Below are positions 8,370 to 16,727 of a stretch of DNA of 46,224 bases, in pieces. The stretch is taken from contig JAGBJY010000046.1 in NCBI GenBank assembly GCA_017934185.1, forward strand, positions 1 to 46,224. The letters run 5' to 3'. Each line of letters opens with the position of its first letter. The first letter of the stretch is position 1. The notes below the pieces were generated by a model. That model did no database searches. It was given only the letters and a program-made list of their open reading frames with translations, and had not been told where the DNA came from. The DNA is from Bacteroidales bacterium. Its GTDB lineage: Bacteria; Bacteroidota; Bacteroidia; Bacteroidales; UBA932. Both the position numbers and the translations under genes were made by a program.

Positions 8370-8400
8370 TTGCAAAAATACTGAATAATCTTTATATTTG
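8370..8400 (+). promoter_or_regulatory. Promoter of the phosphohexomutase operon
   Basis: TTG at 8370-8372 (-33), a 20-base spacer and TATATTTG at 8393-8400 (-7). The leader to the ATG at 8563 is about 160 bases and contains the inverted pair of family A repeats, which could fold into a long hairpin in the mRNA. Confidence 0.7.
8373..8380 (-). promoter_or_regulatory. -7 box of the methyltransferase gene
   Basis: On the minus strand this reads TATTTTTG, four bases before the ATG at 8368, so the mRNA would be leaderless. It overlaps the spacer of the divergent promoter. Confidence 0.55.
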
Positions 8401-8420
8401 TATGTTTTGTTAAACAGAAG

Positions 8421-8534
8421 AGATTCTTCGCTGCCCTCAGAATGACAAAAGTGCACACAAAAGACAGACGTGCGCACAGTATGCCAAGGGCAAGAGTTTT
8501 TTGTCATTCTGAGGCACGAAGTGACGAAGAATCT
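8421..8534. repeat. Inverted pair of family A repeats
   Basis: A minus-strand copy (8421-8446) and a plus-strand copy (8503-8534, a longer variant with GGCACGAAGTGACG in the middle) face outwards around 56 bases. As RNA the two copies could pair in the leader of the phosphohexomutase transcript. Confidence 0.8.
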
Positions 8535-8562
8535 CCAGGCGGATACACTAAAACCACAAGAT

Positions 8563-10227
8563 ATGAAAGATTACAAACAAGTGGCCCAGAGCTGGCTGGA
8601 CGGTAATTTCGATGACCAGACCAAGGCCGAGGTGAAGCACCTCATGGAAACAGATCCCGTAGCGTTGGAGGATGCCTTCTACCGTAATTTGGAATTCGGG
8701 ACGGGCGGTCTTCGCGGCACCATGGGTGTGGGCACCAACCGCATGAACAAATACACGGTGGGCATGGCCACCCAAGGCCTGGCCAATTACATCAAGGCCC
8801 ATGTGGAAGGGGAGAAGAGCGTGTGCATCTCCTACGACGCCCGCAACAATTCCCAGCTCTTTGCCCAGATATCGGCCGATGTTCTTTCCAACAACGGCAT
8901 CAAGGTCTATCTCTTTGAAGGCCTGCGTCCTACGCCGGAACTGAGCTACTCCATCCGCGCCAAGAAGGCCACGGCCGGCATTATGGTAACGGCCAGCCAC
9001 AACCCCAAGGAATACAACGGCTACAAGGTGTTCTGGAGCGACGGCGGCCAGATTACCGCTCCTGTAGACAAAGACATCGTGGCCGAGGTGGCCAAGATTG
9101 AAGACCCGGCCGACGTGCGTTTCCAGAGTGTTCCCGGTGCAGAGAAAGCCCCTGTCGAGATAATGGGCCGGGAGATGGACGAGTGCTACCTGCACGACAT
9201 CCTCACCCTTACCCTGAGCCCGGAGGCCGTGAAAAAGCACGCAGACCTCAAGATTGTGTACACCCCGCTCCACGGCTGCGGCGTACGCTTGATGCCGGAA
9301 GCGCTGAAGCGCATCGGCTTCACCAACATCATTCATGTGCCCGAGCAGGACGTGAACGACGGCAATTTCCCCACCGTGGTTTCCCCCAACCCCGAAGAGC
9401 CTGCTGCCATGGCCATGGCCCTTGCCAAGGCCGATGAAACCGGCGCCGACCTGGTGCTGGCCACCGACCCGGATGCCGACCGTCTGGGCATTGCCGTACG
9501 GGACAACGAAGGCAAGATGGTACAGCTCACCGGCAACCAGACCTGGAGCTTCCTCACCTATTATGTGCTCACCCGCTGGAAAGAACTGGGCAAACTCAAC
9601 GGCAACCAGTACTGCGTAAAGACCATTGTTACCACGGAACTCATTGCAGCCATTTGCAAGAGCTTCGGCGTCAAGTGCTACAATGTGCTCACCGGTTTCA
9701 AATACATTGCGGAGGTGCAGAAACAGCAGGAAGGCCTGTCGGAGTTCATCTGCGGCGGCGAGGAAAGCTACGGCTTCAACCTGGGCTCCTTCGTTCGTGA
9801 CAAGTGCGCCCAGATTTCCGGAGTCATGGTGGCCGAATGTGCCGCCTGGGCCGCGGAACAGGGCCTTACCCTGTATCAGCTCCTCCAGAAAGTGTACAAG
9901 GAGTACGGCCTGTACGTAGAGAAGATGGTATACATTGTACGGAAGGGCAAAACCGGCGCGGAGGAAATCCAGAAAATCATGGCCGATTACCGTGCCTGCC
10001 CTCCCAAGGAGATTGCCGGCAGCCCGCTGGTGAAGGTGATCGACTACCTGAAACCGGAAGAAACCGGCCTTCCCAAGAGCAACGTGCTGCAATTTTTCAA
10101 TGCCGAGGGCGACGTGGTTTCCGTGCGTCCTTCCGGAACAGAACCCAAGATTAAATTCTACTTTGGGGCGCGCGGCAACGACGCTCCCGCCAAAATTGAA
10201 GCCCTTAAAGCCCAATTCATCAGCTAA
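8563..10227 (+). CDS. Phosphoglucomutase/phosphomannomutase (alpha-D-phosphohexomutase)
   Basis: A 554-residue phosphohexomutase that interconverts hexose 1- and 6-phosphates; cytosolic. The four family signatures occur in order: TASHNP with the phosphoserine at Ser145, the magnesium loop DPDADR at 302-307, the sugar-binding CGGEESYGF, and the phosphate-binding RPSGTEPKIKF near the C-terminus. Length fits the PgcA-like branch rather than the roughly 460-residue ManB/AlgC branch. Whether glucose, mannose or both are used cannot be read. The ATG at 8563 starts the conserved N-terminus; the upstream open frame is repeat sequence. The next gene starts six bases after the stop. Confidence 0.94.
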   Translation: MKDYKQVAQSWLDGNFDDQTKAEVKHLMETDPVALEDAFYRNLEFGTGGLRGTMGVGTNRMNKYTVGMATQGLANYIKAHVEGEKSVCISYDARNNSQLFAQISADVLSNNGIKVYLFEGLRPTPELSYSIRAKKATAGIMVTASHNPKEYNGYKVFWSDGGQITAPVDKDIVAEVAKIEDPADVRFQSVPGAEKAPVEIMGREMDECYLHDILTLTLSPEAVKKHADLKIVYTPLHGCGVRLMPEALKRIGFTNIIHVPEQDVNDGNFPTVVSPNPEEPAAMAMALAKADETGADLVLATDPDADRLGIAVRDNEGKMVQLTGNQTWSFLTYYVLTRWKELGKLNGNQYCVKTIVTTELIAAICKSFGVKCYNVLTGFKYIAEVQKQQEGLSEFICGGEESYGFNLGSFVRDKCAQISGVMVAECAAWAAEQGLTLYQLLQKVYKEYGLYVEKMVYIVRKGKTGAEEIQKIMADYRACPPKEIAGSPLVKVIDYLKPEETGLPKSNVLQFFNAEGDVVSVRPSGTEPKIKFYFGARGNDAPAKIEALKAQFIS

Positions 10228-10233
10228 CTGTCT

Positions 10234-11931
10234 ATGAGCCGGATGCTTACCTATCCCGGTTTCTCGGTGGTGTTTATCCAGACCTTCTCTGTGCACCATA
10301 CCAAGGAATTCATTCTCCCGGAGGACGCCCTTCGGGAGATGGATACTCCTTACGAGGACTGGGACCCCTCGCGCGAAGTGTATGTGGAAAAGGCCGATGC
10401 CCTGAAAGTTCCCATCGCCTGGATGGAGCGGGACATCGAAAACCAGATTTTCGTGCTGCCGCAGGACCGCCGCGACCCCACTAAAGGCAATGTGCGCCGC
10501 TATTCCCTGCGGGGCTTTGATTTCACCATGCCCATAGTCCCGGCAGAGGATGAATCCATCTACGAGGTTACCCTCAAAGGCCATTGCAATGTGGAGATGA
10601 ACCTTTTCTTCGGCCACACTGCATCCATCACCTACCGTTTCCTCTTTGACGGACACGCCTGTGAAATCTCAAGGCCCGTGGTCACGGACCATATCATCGC
10701 CTTCCTTTCCAACTGGCTCAGCGCGGAGTTCTGGAGCAAGGAAGAGGGGGGAGAGAAAACAGCAATCGATTACGAAACCCATTTTGGTGTGGATGCCATC
10801 TGGCTCAGTGCAGAAGGAGACCCGCTGGACAGCCCCCAGCGCATAGACAATCTGGGCACCGGCCGCAGTTTTGACGCCGTGGCCCTGCGCTACAAGAACT
10901 TCATTTACAAGCATTGCTCCCAGTTCAAGGAGGATATCCCCCTGTCTGAGCGCAAAAAACTGGAGCGCCGCTGGAACAGTGCCCCCTTCACCGTGGACAA
11001 CGACCTCCACTATGCCATGGTGGATATCTGGGAAAACCTCCAGCACATAGAAGCCGATGGCACGGACCTCTTTGACAACAATGCCAAAAACCGCCTCACG
11101 GAGGCCCAGATTGTAGAGCACATTCGCGAGGAACACAAGGGCGAGCTCATCGGTCTTCTTACCCTGTATCCGGAAGAATGGCGGTACCGGGATCCTTCCG
11201 CCTACGATGAGGTGTGCGGAGAGAATATCGCCATCGATACCGACGACCTGGTGCTGGCCGGCAGTTCCCTCTGCCTGGTGCTGGGAACCTATGGCCGCCG
11301 CGGCGCCGGAGAAGAAGGCGTCAACTGGGTGGAACACCTCAAAGAACGCGCCCATTACCATGTCTCCTGGCCGGAGTACCTGATGATCCTGCAAATGATT
11401 CTGGCCAAGAAATACGTCATTGACCTGGCCTCCAACACCCTGGTGCTTTCAACCCTGGACGTGGAGAAGAAGTCGTCGGAAGACCTCATCGGCCAGAACG
11501 CCGCGCTTTCCATGCGTCTGACGCGCATGGTTACGCAGCTGGACGTGGTGAAGTATTCCAAATTCCCTTCCCACAAAGTGATGTTTGACCGCACCACCGC
11601 CCGCCTGGGACTGAACGAAGACTACGAGCGCCTGAGTGCCCTCATGGACAGTGTGGACAGCAGCCTGCACAATCTGTCGGACTACAAGTCCATGCGCAGC
11701 GAGTTCCTCCTGAACATTATCCTGGCCATCATCTCCGTGGCGTCCACCTTCGAGCTCTTCTTTCAGAACTCGGAGATGCCGTTCCTGGAGTACTTTGGCC
11801 TCAAATCCAGCAAGCTGGCCGCCATTGTGGTGGCCGTGGTGGCTTGCGTAACCATTTTTGCCCTGCTGCTGGTGGTAAGCAACTCGCTCCGCAGCATCTG
11901 GGACCGCATTAAAGAAAACATTGGCCGATGA
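10234..11931 (+). CDS. CorA-like two-helix membrane protein of unknown function
   Basis: A 565-residue protein I do not recognise by family. Residues 1 to about 440 are soluble and mixed alpha/beta, with a Trp-rich middle section. Residues about 440-490 look like long charged helices. Two membrane helices follow at about 492-510 and 528-550, then a short basic tail. This layout, a large cytoplasmic domain with a helical stalk and two C-terminal helices, is that of CorA-type Mg2+ channels. The loop after the first helix has FQN at 510-512 followed by MP at 515-516, where CorA has GMN and MPEL, so any relationship would be with a degenerate motif. It sits between the mutase and an acetyltransferase that overlaps its stop (ATGA). 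Confidence 0.75.
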   Translation: MSRMLTYPGFSVVFIQTFSVHHTKEFILPEDALREMDTPYEDWDPSREVYVEKADALKVPIAWMERDIENQIFVLPQDRRDPTKGNVRRYSLRGFDFTMPIVPAEDESIYEVTLKGHCNVEMNLFFGHTASITYRFLFDGHACEISRPVVTDHIIAFLSNWLSAEFWSKEEGGEKTAIDYETHFGVDAIWLSAEGDPLDSPQRIDNLGTGRSFDAVALRYKNFIYKHCSQFKEDIPLSERKKLERRWNSAPFTVDNDLHYAMVDIWENLQHIEADGTDLFDNNAKNRLTEAQIVEHIREEHKGELIGLLTLYPEEWRYRDPSAYDEVCGENIAIDTDDLVLAGSSLCLVLGTYGRRGAGEEGVNWVEHLKERAHYHVSWPEYLMILQMILAKKYVIDLASNTLVLSTLDVEKKSSEDLIGQNAALSMRLTRMVTQLDVVKYSKFPSHKVMFDRTTARLGLNEDYERLSALMDSVDSSLHNLSDYKSMRSEFLLNIILAIISVASTFELFFQNSEMPFLEYFGLKSSKLAAIVVAVVACVTIFALLLVVSNSLRSIWDRIKENIGR

Positions 11932-12434
11932 AAATAAGACTTGCTAAACGGGAGGATGCCCAGGCCCTGGCCGACATCTTCATGGGGCACATCACTGCCC
12001 ATACGGAATACATTTCCCACGGAGAAATTCAGATGGGGGTAGGGGAAGGCGTGATAGAGGACGGCGTCCTGGTGGCCCGCCCGGCCGCCGGCGGCCGGGA
12101 GAAGTGGCTGAAATACATCCACGCGCACATTCAGACCCCCTCTTTGGCCGGGGTTTGGGTGGCGGAAGACGGCAATGAAATTGTAGGCTTTACCGTTGCC
12201 GATATCGAGGAGGACGGTGACGTTCCCTTCGGCATGGTGTGCGACGTTCTGGTAAAGGAAAGCTACAGGGGTCACGGGGCCGGTGCCACCCTGCTGCAAA
12301 CGGCCATAGACTGGCTCCGGAGCCGGGGTATCAAGGATATTTACCTGGAATCCGGGAAGAACAATCACGCCGCGCACCGCTTCTTTGAAAAGCGCGGCTT
12401 TTCCCACGTCTCCGAGATTTACAAATTAGGATAA
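11928..12434 (+). CDS. GNAT family N-acetyltransferase
   Basis: A 168-residue acetyl-CoA-dependent acetyltransferase. The acetyl-CoA loop is VLVKESYRGHGAGATLLQ (R/Q-x-x-G-x-G/A pattern) at about 107-124, followed by a helix and the typical C-terminal NHAAHRFFEKRGF. The substrate is not evident. It starts by ATGA overlap with the preceding membrane protein and its end overlaps the end of the convergent nth gene by 16 bases, so no terminator fits between them. Confidence 0.9.
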   Translation: MKIRLAKREDAQALADIFMGHITAHTEYISHGEIQMGVGEGVIEDGVLVARPAAGGREKWLKYIHAHIQTPSLAGVWVAEDGNEIVGFTVADIEEDGDVPFGMVCDVLVKESYRGHGAGATLLQTAIDWLRSRGIKDIYLESGKNNHAAHRFFEKRGFSHVSEIYKLG

Positions 12435-13051
12435 TCCCTGCACCACTGGGTCAGGGGACATTCCTCACATTTGGGTTTACGGGCGGTGCAGATGTACCTG
12501 CCGTGGAGGATGAGCCAGTGGTGGGCAATGGCCCGCTGCTCCTTGGGAATGTGGCGCTCCAGGTCCAGTTCCACGGCCCTGGGGGTACTGCCGTCGGAAA
12601 GGCCCAGCCGGTGCGAAACCCTGAAAACATGGGTGTCTACGGCAATGACAGGCTGGTTGTACACGATGGAGGCAATGACATTGGCGGTTTTTCGGCCCAC
12701 GCCGGGAAGGCGCATCAGGGCATCGATGTCCGAGGGAACCTCCGAGCCATAATCGGCCACCAGCATCCGGGCCATCTCTATGAGGTGCCGGGCCTTGGCG
12801 TTGGGGTAGGAAACGCTTTTTACAAAGGGGTAAACGTCGTCGAAGCTGGCCCCTGCCAGGCTTTCCGGCGTAGGAAAACGCTCAAAGAGCGGGGGCGTTA
12901 CCAGGTTCACCCTTTTGTCGGTGCACTGGGCACTGAGGATCACCGCCACAAGCAGCTGGAACGGGCTCTGAAAGTGCAGCTCGCTCTGCACGGCAGGCTG
13001 GTTCTGGGCAAACCATTCAATGATGGAGTTGTATCTTTCTTTCCGGGTCAT
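12419..13051 (-). CDS. nth: Endonuclease III
   Basis: A 210-residue DNA glycosylase/AP lyase that removes oxidised pyrimidines in base-excision repair. The helix-hairpin-helix LPGVGRKTAN carries the catalytic Lys121, Asp139 lies in AVDTHVFRV, and Cys188, Cys195, Cys198 and Cys204 have the C-x6-C-x2-C-x5-C spacing of the [4Fe-4S] cluster. The length matches E. coli Nth. The start overlaps the ftsE stop by ATGA, so it is translated after ftsE. Confidence 0.97.
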   Translation of the reverse strand: MTRKERYNSIIEWFAQNQPAVQSELHFQSPFQLLVAVILSAQCTDKRVNLVTPPLFERFPTPESLAGASFDDVYPFVKSVSYPNAKARHLIEMARMLVADYGSEVPSDIDALMRLPGVGRKTANVIASIVYNQPVIAVDTHVFRVSHRLGLSDGSTPRAVELDLERHIPKEQRAIAHHWLILHGRYICTARKPKCEECPLTQWCRDYPNL

Positions 13052-13740
13052 AGGGTAACGTCGATGCCCTCGTCTATCACTTCTTCGCAGTGCTCGCCGG
13101 CGCAGGAGAATACGCGGCCGGGATATTTCTCAAAGATGGAGCGGTTGTGGGTAACCATCACGATGGCGGTGCCGCCGGCGTTCAGGTCCTGCAGGAGCTG
13201 GAGAATTTCATCGGCGGTTTCCCCGTCCAGGTTGCCGGTGGGTTCATCGGCCAAAATTACAGAGGGTTTGTTCAGCAGGGCCCTTGCAATGGCAATGCGC
13301 TGCTGCTCGCCGCCGGAGAGCTGGTGCGGCATTTTATGGGCCTTGGTGCTCATCCCCACGGCCTCCAGCACTTCCGAGATGCGGGAGTCTATGCGGCCGC
13401 GCTCTTTCCAGCCGGTGGCGCGCAGCACAAACTCCAGGTTGTCTTCCACACTGCGGTCTGTCAGGAGCTGGAAGTCCTGGAAAACCACGCCCAGGGAGCG
13501 GCGCAGGTAGGGAATTTCACGGCTGCGGATGCCCGGGAGGGTGAAGCCGCAGACCACGCCCTCGCCCTTCTCCATGCGGTTTTCGGCCGTCATGGTGCGG
13601 ATGATGGAAGTTTTGCCGGAACCCACCTTGCCGATGATGTAGACAAAATCGCCGGGCATGATGTCCATGTTCAGTCCGTAGACTACGATGTTTTCGCCGT
13701 TCAGGATATCGGCCTCCTTGAAATGAATGACAGGTTCCAT
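13048..13740 (-). CDS. ftsE: FtsE-like ABC transporter ATPase
   Basis: A 230-residue ABC ATPase of the FtsE/LolD/MacB branch. Walker A is GKVGSGKT (37-44), the signature LSGGEQQR, Walker B VILADEPTG and the switch His in VTHN. FtsE works with the membrane protein FtsX to control peptidoglycan hydrolases at the division site. No ftsX lies beside it; the downstream partner is nth, so its membrane partner must be elsewhere. Other small ATPases of this branch are possible. The ATG at 13740 is preferred to an in-frame upstream ATG at 13764, which would add eight non-conserved residues and reach into the AT-rich promoter area. Confidence 0.85.
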   Translation of the reverse strand: MEPVIHFKEADILNGENIVVYGLNMDIMPGDFVYIIGKVGSGKTSIIRTMTAENRMEKGEGVVCGFTLPGIRSREIPYLRRSLGVVFQDFQLLTDRSVEDNLEFVLRATGWKERGRIDSRISEVLEAVGMSTKAHKMPHQLSGGEQQRIAIARALLNKPSVILADEPTGNLDGETADEILQLLQDLNAGGTAIVMVTHNRSIFEKYPGRVFSCAGEHCEEVIDEGIDVTL

Positions 13741-13783
13741 AGTAAAAATCCCAAATTCAGGCAAATATAACGAATTTTTTTGT

Positions 13784-13791
13784 TATTTTTG
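13784..13791 (+). promoter_or_regulatory. -7 box of the TPR-barrel operon
   Basis: TATTTTTG fits TAnnTTTG, 19 bases before the ATG at 13811, in an AT-rich divergent gap. No clear -33 TTG is seen. Confidence 0.6.
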
Positions 13792-13810
13792 TAAGATAAA
13801 ACCGCAACGT

Positions 13811-16726
13811 ATGAAAAGACTCCTTGCAGCCTTCGCTGCACTGCTTTTTACCTGGGGCATGACCGCCCAGAATATAGAAGACCTCTATCGCGCCGGCATG
13901 TACTCGGAGGCCATGGAGCTGTTGGAAGGAAAGTCAGATCCGGACTCGGAAGCCTGGCGTACCCTCTGCGCCCTGCAGCTCAAACTCCCCAACGCCTATC
14001 ATCTGGCCGGCCATTTCACGGAGGAATTTGAGGAACACGTCCAGGTGCCGCAGGTGCGCCTGCTCTGGGCCCTGGAACTTTTTGACCAGCAGCAGTACGA
14101 GGAGGCCCTGCAGCAGTTCAACCGGATTTCCGTGAAAGAAATCCGCCCTTCCCAGGTGGCCGAATACAGCTACAAAATGGGCTACTGCGCCTATGAAACC
14201 GGGGAATGGGAGCGCGCAAAAGGGCTTCTGGTGCGCTGCCGCGCCCTGCCGGTGAGTGATTATACCGCGGCGTCGTATTACACGCTGGGCTATATCAATT
14301 ATGCCCAGAAGAACTTCAAGGAGGCCTGCGAGTGGTTTGAGCTCTCCGCGGGAGACCCCCGCTTCTCCCTGCTGGCCAACTATTACATCCTGGAGTGCCG
14401 CTTCAACGAGAAAGACTACAAGTACGTGGTGCAATTCGGGGAAGATCTTTTTGACAAAGTGCCCGAAGACCGGCAGCCGCACATGGCCCGCATCATGAGC
14501 GAAAGCTATCTGGTGCTGGGAGACGTGGACAAAGCCCGCTCGTACTATGAGAAGAACCTCAGGAACAAGGCCCGCCTGACCCGCTCGGACTACTTCTATG
14601 CCGGAGAGGTGAATTACCTCATCCAGAATTGGCAGGGAGCCGTGGAAAACTTTGAGCAAATGGGGGAGCGCGCCGACTCCCTGGGCCAGGTTGCCTCTTA
14701 CCAGCTGGGCTACAGCTACGTCCAGCTCAAGAACAAGGTGGCGGCCATGGAGGCTTTCAAGCTGGCTTCCGGGCAAAACTATACGCCTGATATCCAGGAA
14801 GATGCCCTGTACAATTACGGCAAGCTGGCGTTTGACCTGAACCGTGACACGGCACCTTTCCAGGAGTATCTCCAGCGTTACGGCAGCCAGAAAAAGGGAG
14901 ACCAGATTTACTCCTATATGGCCATGGTGGCCCTGCAGAACCACGACTACGAGGCTGCCGTGGAGGCCTACGACCACATTGACGAGCTGGACCCCAAGAT
15001 GCAGTCCAATTACATGAAGGCCTACCTTCTTCGCGCCCGCGAACTCATGGAAAGCGGGTCCTGGCGTGCCGCGGTCCCTCGTCTGAAAGCGGCGGCCTAC
15101 TACAGCCCCCGCCGGGACGGCTTCAACCAGCTGGCCCGCTATTACCTGGCCGAATCCTATTACCGCGACGGCAAATACGCCGATGCCCGACAGATTCTCA
15201 GCGACCTGTACAACTTATCGGCCCTGAACCAGCGCCCCGAAGGCAAGCTCATCAGCTACCAGATGGCCTACACCTATTTCAAGGAGGCCGATTATGAGAA
15301 GGCCCTGAAATGGTTCCGGAACTACTTGGAGGGCGATAATCTCACGCAAGGGGCCGATGCCGAGACCCGCGTGGCCGACTGCTATTTCTTCAGCGGCGAC
15401 TATACCACGGCCGTGGCGGCATATGAGCGCCAGATGACCGATTATCCGGACCCGGACAACCTCTATCCCCGTTTCAGGGCAGGGGTGGCCAGCGGCCTCA
15501 TTGAAGACAATACCCGCAAGGTCCATTTCCTGGAGGCGGCCAAGATGGCCAGCCCGCAGGCCCCGTATTACGGAGAGTCCATCTATGAACTGGGCCGGGC
15601 CTATGTAGCACTGGGGGATGAAGAGGATGCCATCCGCGCCTTCCGCACCCTCCGCGGCAACACCTCGGATCCCGCCCTTGCCAGCAAGGCCCTTCTGGAA
15701 CTGGGCATGGTTTCCCGCAATGCCGGCCGCAGCGACGAGGCGCTGGGCTTCTACAAAGAGCTGGTGGCCCAGGGCGGAGAATACGCTGAGGATGCCCTCC
15801 TGGCCATAGAGGCCATCTATCGCACCCGGCAGGATCCGGATGCCTATCTTGCCTATGTGAACAGCCTGGGCAGCAGCGCAAACCGCACGGAGGCCCAGAA
15901 GGAGGAAGTGTATTTCTCCAGCGCAGAACAGGTGTATCTGTCCGGCGATTATGCCAAGGCCCAGACCACCCTGCAAAGCTATCTGGAGAAGTATCCGCAG
16001 GCACTGTACGCCGCCAAGGCCAAGTTTTATCTGGCCGACTGCTACCGCTTCGCCGGGGCCGGGGAACAGGCGGCCGATGCCTATCAGGAGGCCCTGGATG
16101 CCGGTTTGGAGGGGGCCCTTGCCGAAAGCGCCCTTTCCCAGTTTGCTGCCATCGAGTACCAGCTTGGCGCTTATGCCAAGGCCTACGGCGCCTATCTGCG
16201 CCTGAAAGAATCGGCCAAGCTGCCGGTGAATGTTCAGAACGCCGCCTTGGGCATGATGCGAAGCGCCTTCCGCGCCCGCGAATGGGACGATGCCATTGCG
16301 GATGCGGGCATCGTGCTCAGTACCCTCAGCGGCGAAGCCGTCCAGCGGGAAGCCCGTTATGTGCGCGCCAAGTCCTACCTTTTCAGTTCCCGTCGTGAGG
16401 AGGCCCTTGCAGAGCTGAAAGTCCTCTCTGAACAGCCTTCCACCGCAGAGGGCGCCGAAGCTACCTATCTCCTGATTCAGGACCAGTACGACCGCGCCCG
16501 CTTTGAAGGCATCCAGGAGGCCGTGTACGACTTCTCGGGCAAGGCCGGCGGCCAGAATTACTGGCTGGCCAAGGCTTTCATCGTGCTGGGCGACACCTTC
16601 GCCGAGCAGGGGAACCTCCCGCAGGCCAAAGCCACTTTCCAGAGTATCAAAAACGGTTATGCTTCCACCGGTCTGGAAGACGATGTCCTGGACCAGGTTG
16701 AACTCCGGCTCAATAAACTTTCCTAG
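13811..16726 (+). CDS. Large secreted tetratricopeptide-repeat protein
   Basis: A 971-residue protein with a signal peptide (MKRLLAAFAALLFTWGMTAQ, cut after about residue 20), so it acts in the periplasm or at the outer membrane. The remainder is almost entirely helical TPR/YbgF-like repeats, with recurring patterns such as ALYNYGKLAFD, YYLAESYYRDGKYADA, YELGRAYVALGDEEDA and KFYLADCYRFAGAGEQA. TPR arrays bind protein partners; no catalytic motif is visible. The gene for an outer-membrane barrel begins one base after its stop, implying a working pair. A longer upstream reading frame is rejected because the signal peptide defines the start. Confidence 0.9.
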   Translation: MKRLLAAFAALLFTWGMTAQNIEDLYRAGMYSEAMELLEGKSDPDSEAWRTLCALQLKLPNAYHLAGHFTEEFEEHVQVPQVRLLWALELFDQQQYEEALQQFNRISVKEIRPSQVAEYSYKMGYCAYETGEWERAKGLLVRCRALPVSDYTAASYYTLGYINYAQKNFKEACEWFELSAGDPRFSLLANYYILECRFNEKDYKYVVQFGEDLFDKVPEDRQPHMARIMSESYLVLGDVDKARSYYEKNLRNKARLTRSDYFYAGEVNYLIQNWQGAVENFEQMGERADSLGQVASYQLGYSYVQLKNKVAAMEAFKLASGQNYTPDIQEDALYNYGKLAFDLNRDTAPFQEYLQRYGSQKKGDQIYSYMAMVALQNHDYEAAVEAYDHIDELDPKMQSNYMKAYLLRARELMESGSWRAAVPRLKAAAYYSPRRDGFNQLARYYLAESYYRDGKYADARQILSDLYNLSALNQRPEGKLISYQMAYTYFKEADYEKALKWFRNYLEGDNLTQGADAETRVADCYFFSGDYTTAVAAYERQMTDYPDPDNLYPRFRAGVASGLIEDNTRKVHFLEAAKMASPQAPYYGESIYELGRAYVALGDEEDAIRAFRTLRGNTSDPALASKALLELGMVSRNAGRSDEALGFYKELVAQGGEYAEDALLAIEAIYRTRQDPDAYLAYVNSLGSSANRTEAQKEEVYFSSAEQVYLSGDYAKAQTTLQSYLEKYPQALYAAKAKFYLADCYRFAGAGEQAADAYQEALDAGLEGALAESALSQFAAIEYQLGAYAKAYGAYLRLKESAKLPVNVQNAALGMMRSAFRAREWDDAIADAGIVLSTLSGEAVQREARYVRAKSYLFSSRREEALAELKVLSEQPSTAEGAEATYLLIQDQYDRARFEGIQEAVYDFSGKAGGQNYWLAKAFIVLGDTFAEQGNLPQAKATFQSIKNGYASTGLEDDVLDQVELRLNKLS

Positions 16727-16727
16727 C

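Noticed and set aside
8369-8458. N-terminal extension of the methyltransferase
   Set aside because: Translated family A repeat and promoter sequence; the conserved start is at 8368 directly after the -7 box.
8548-10656. A 702-codon open frame opposite the phosphohexomutase
   Set aside because: It is a mirror of a GC-rich gene with clear family motifs on the other strand; its translation is His/Gly/Val-rich without domains.
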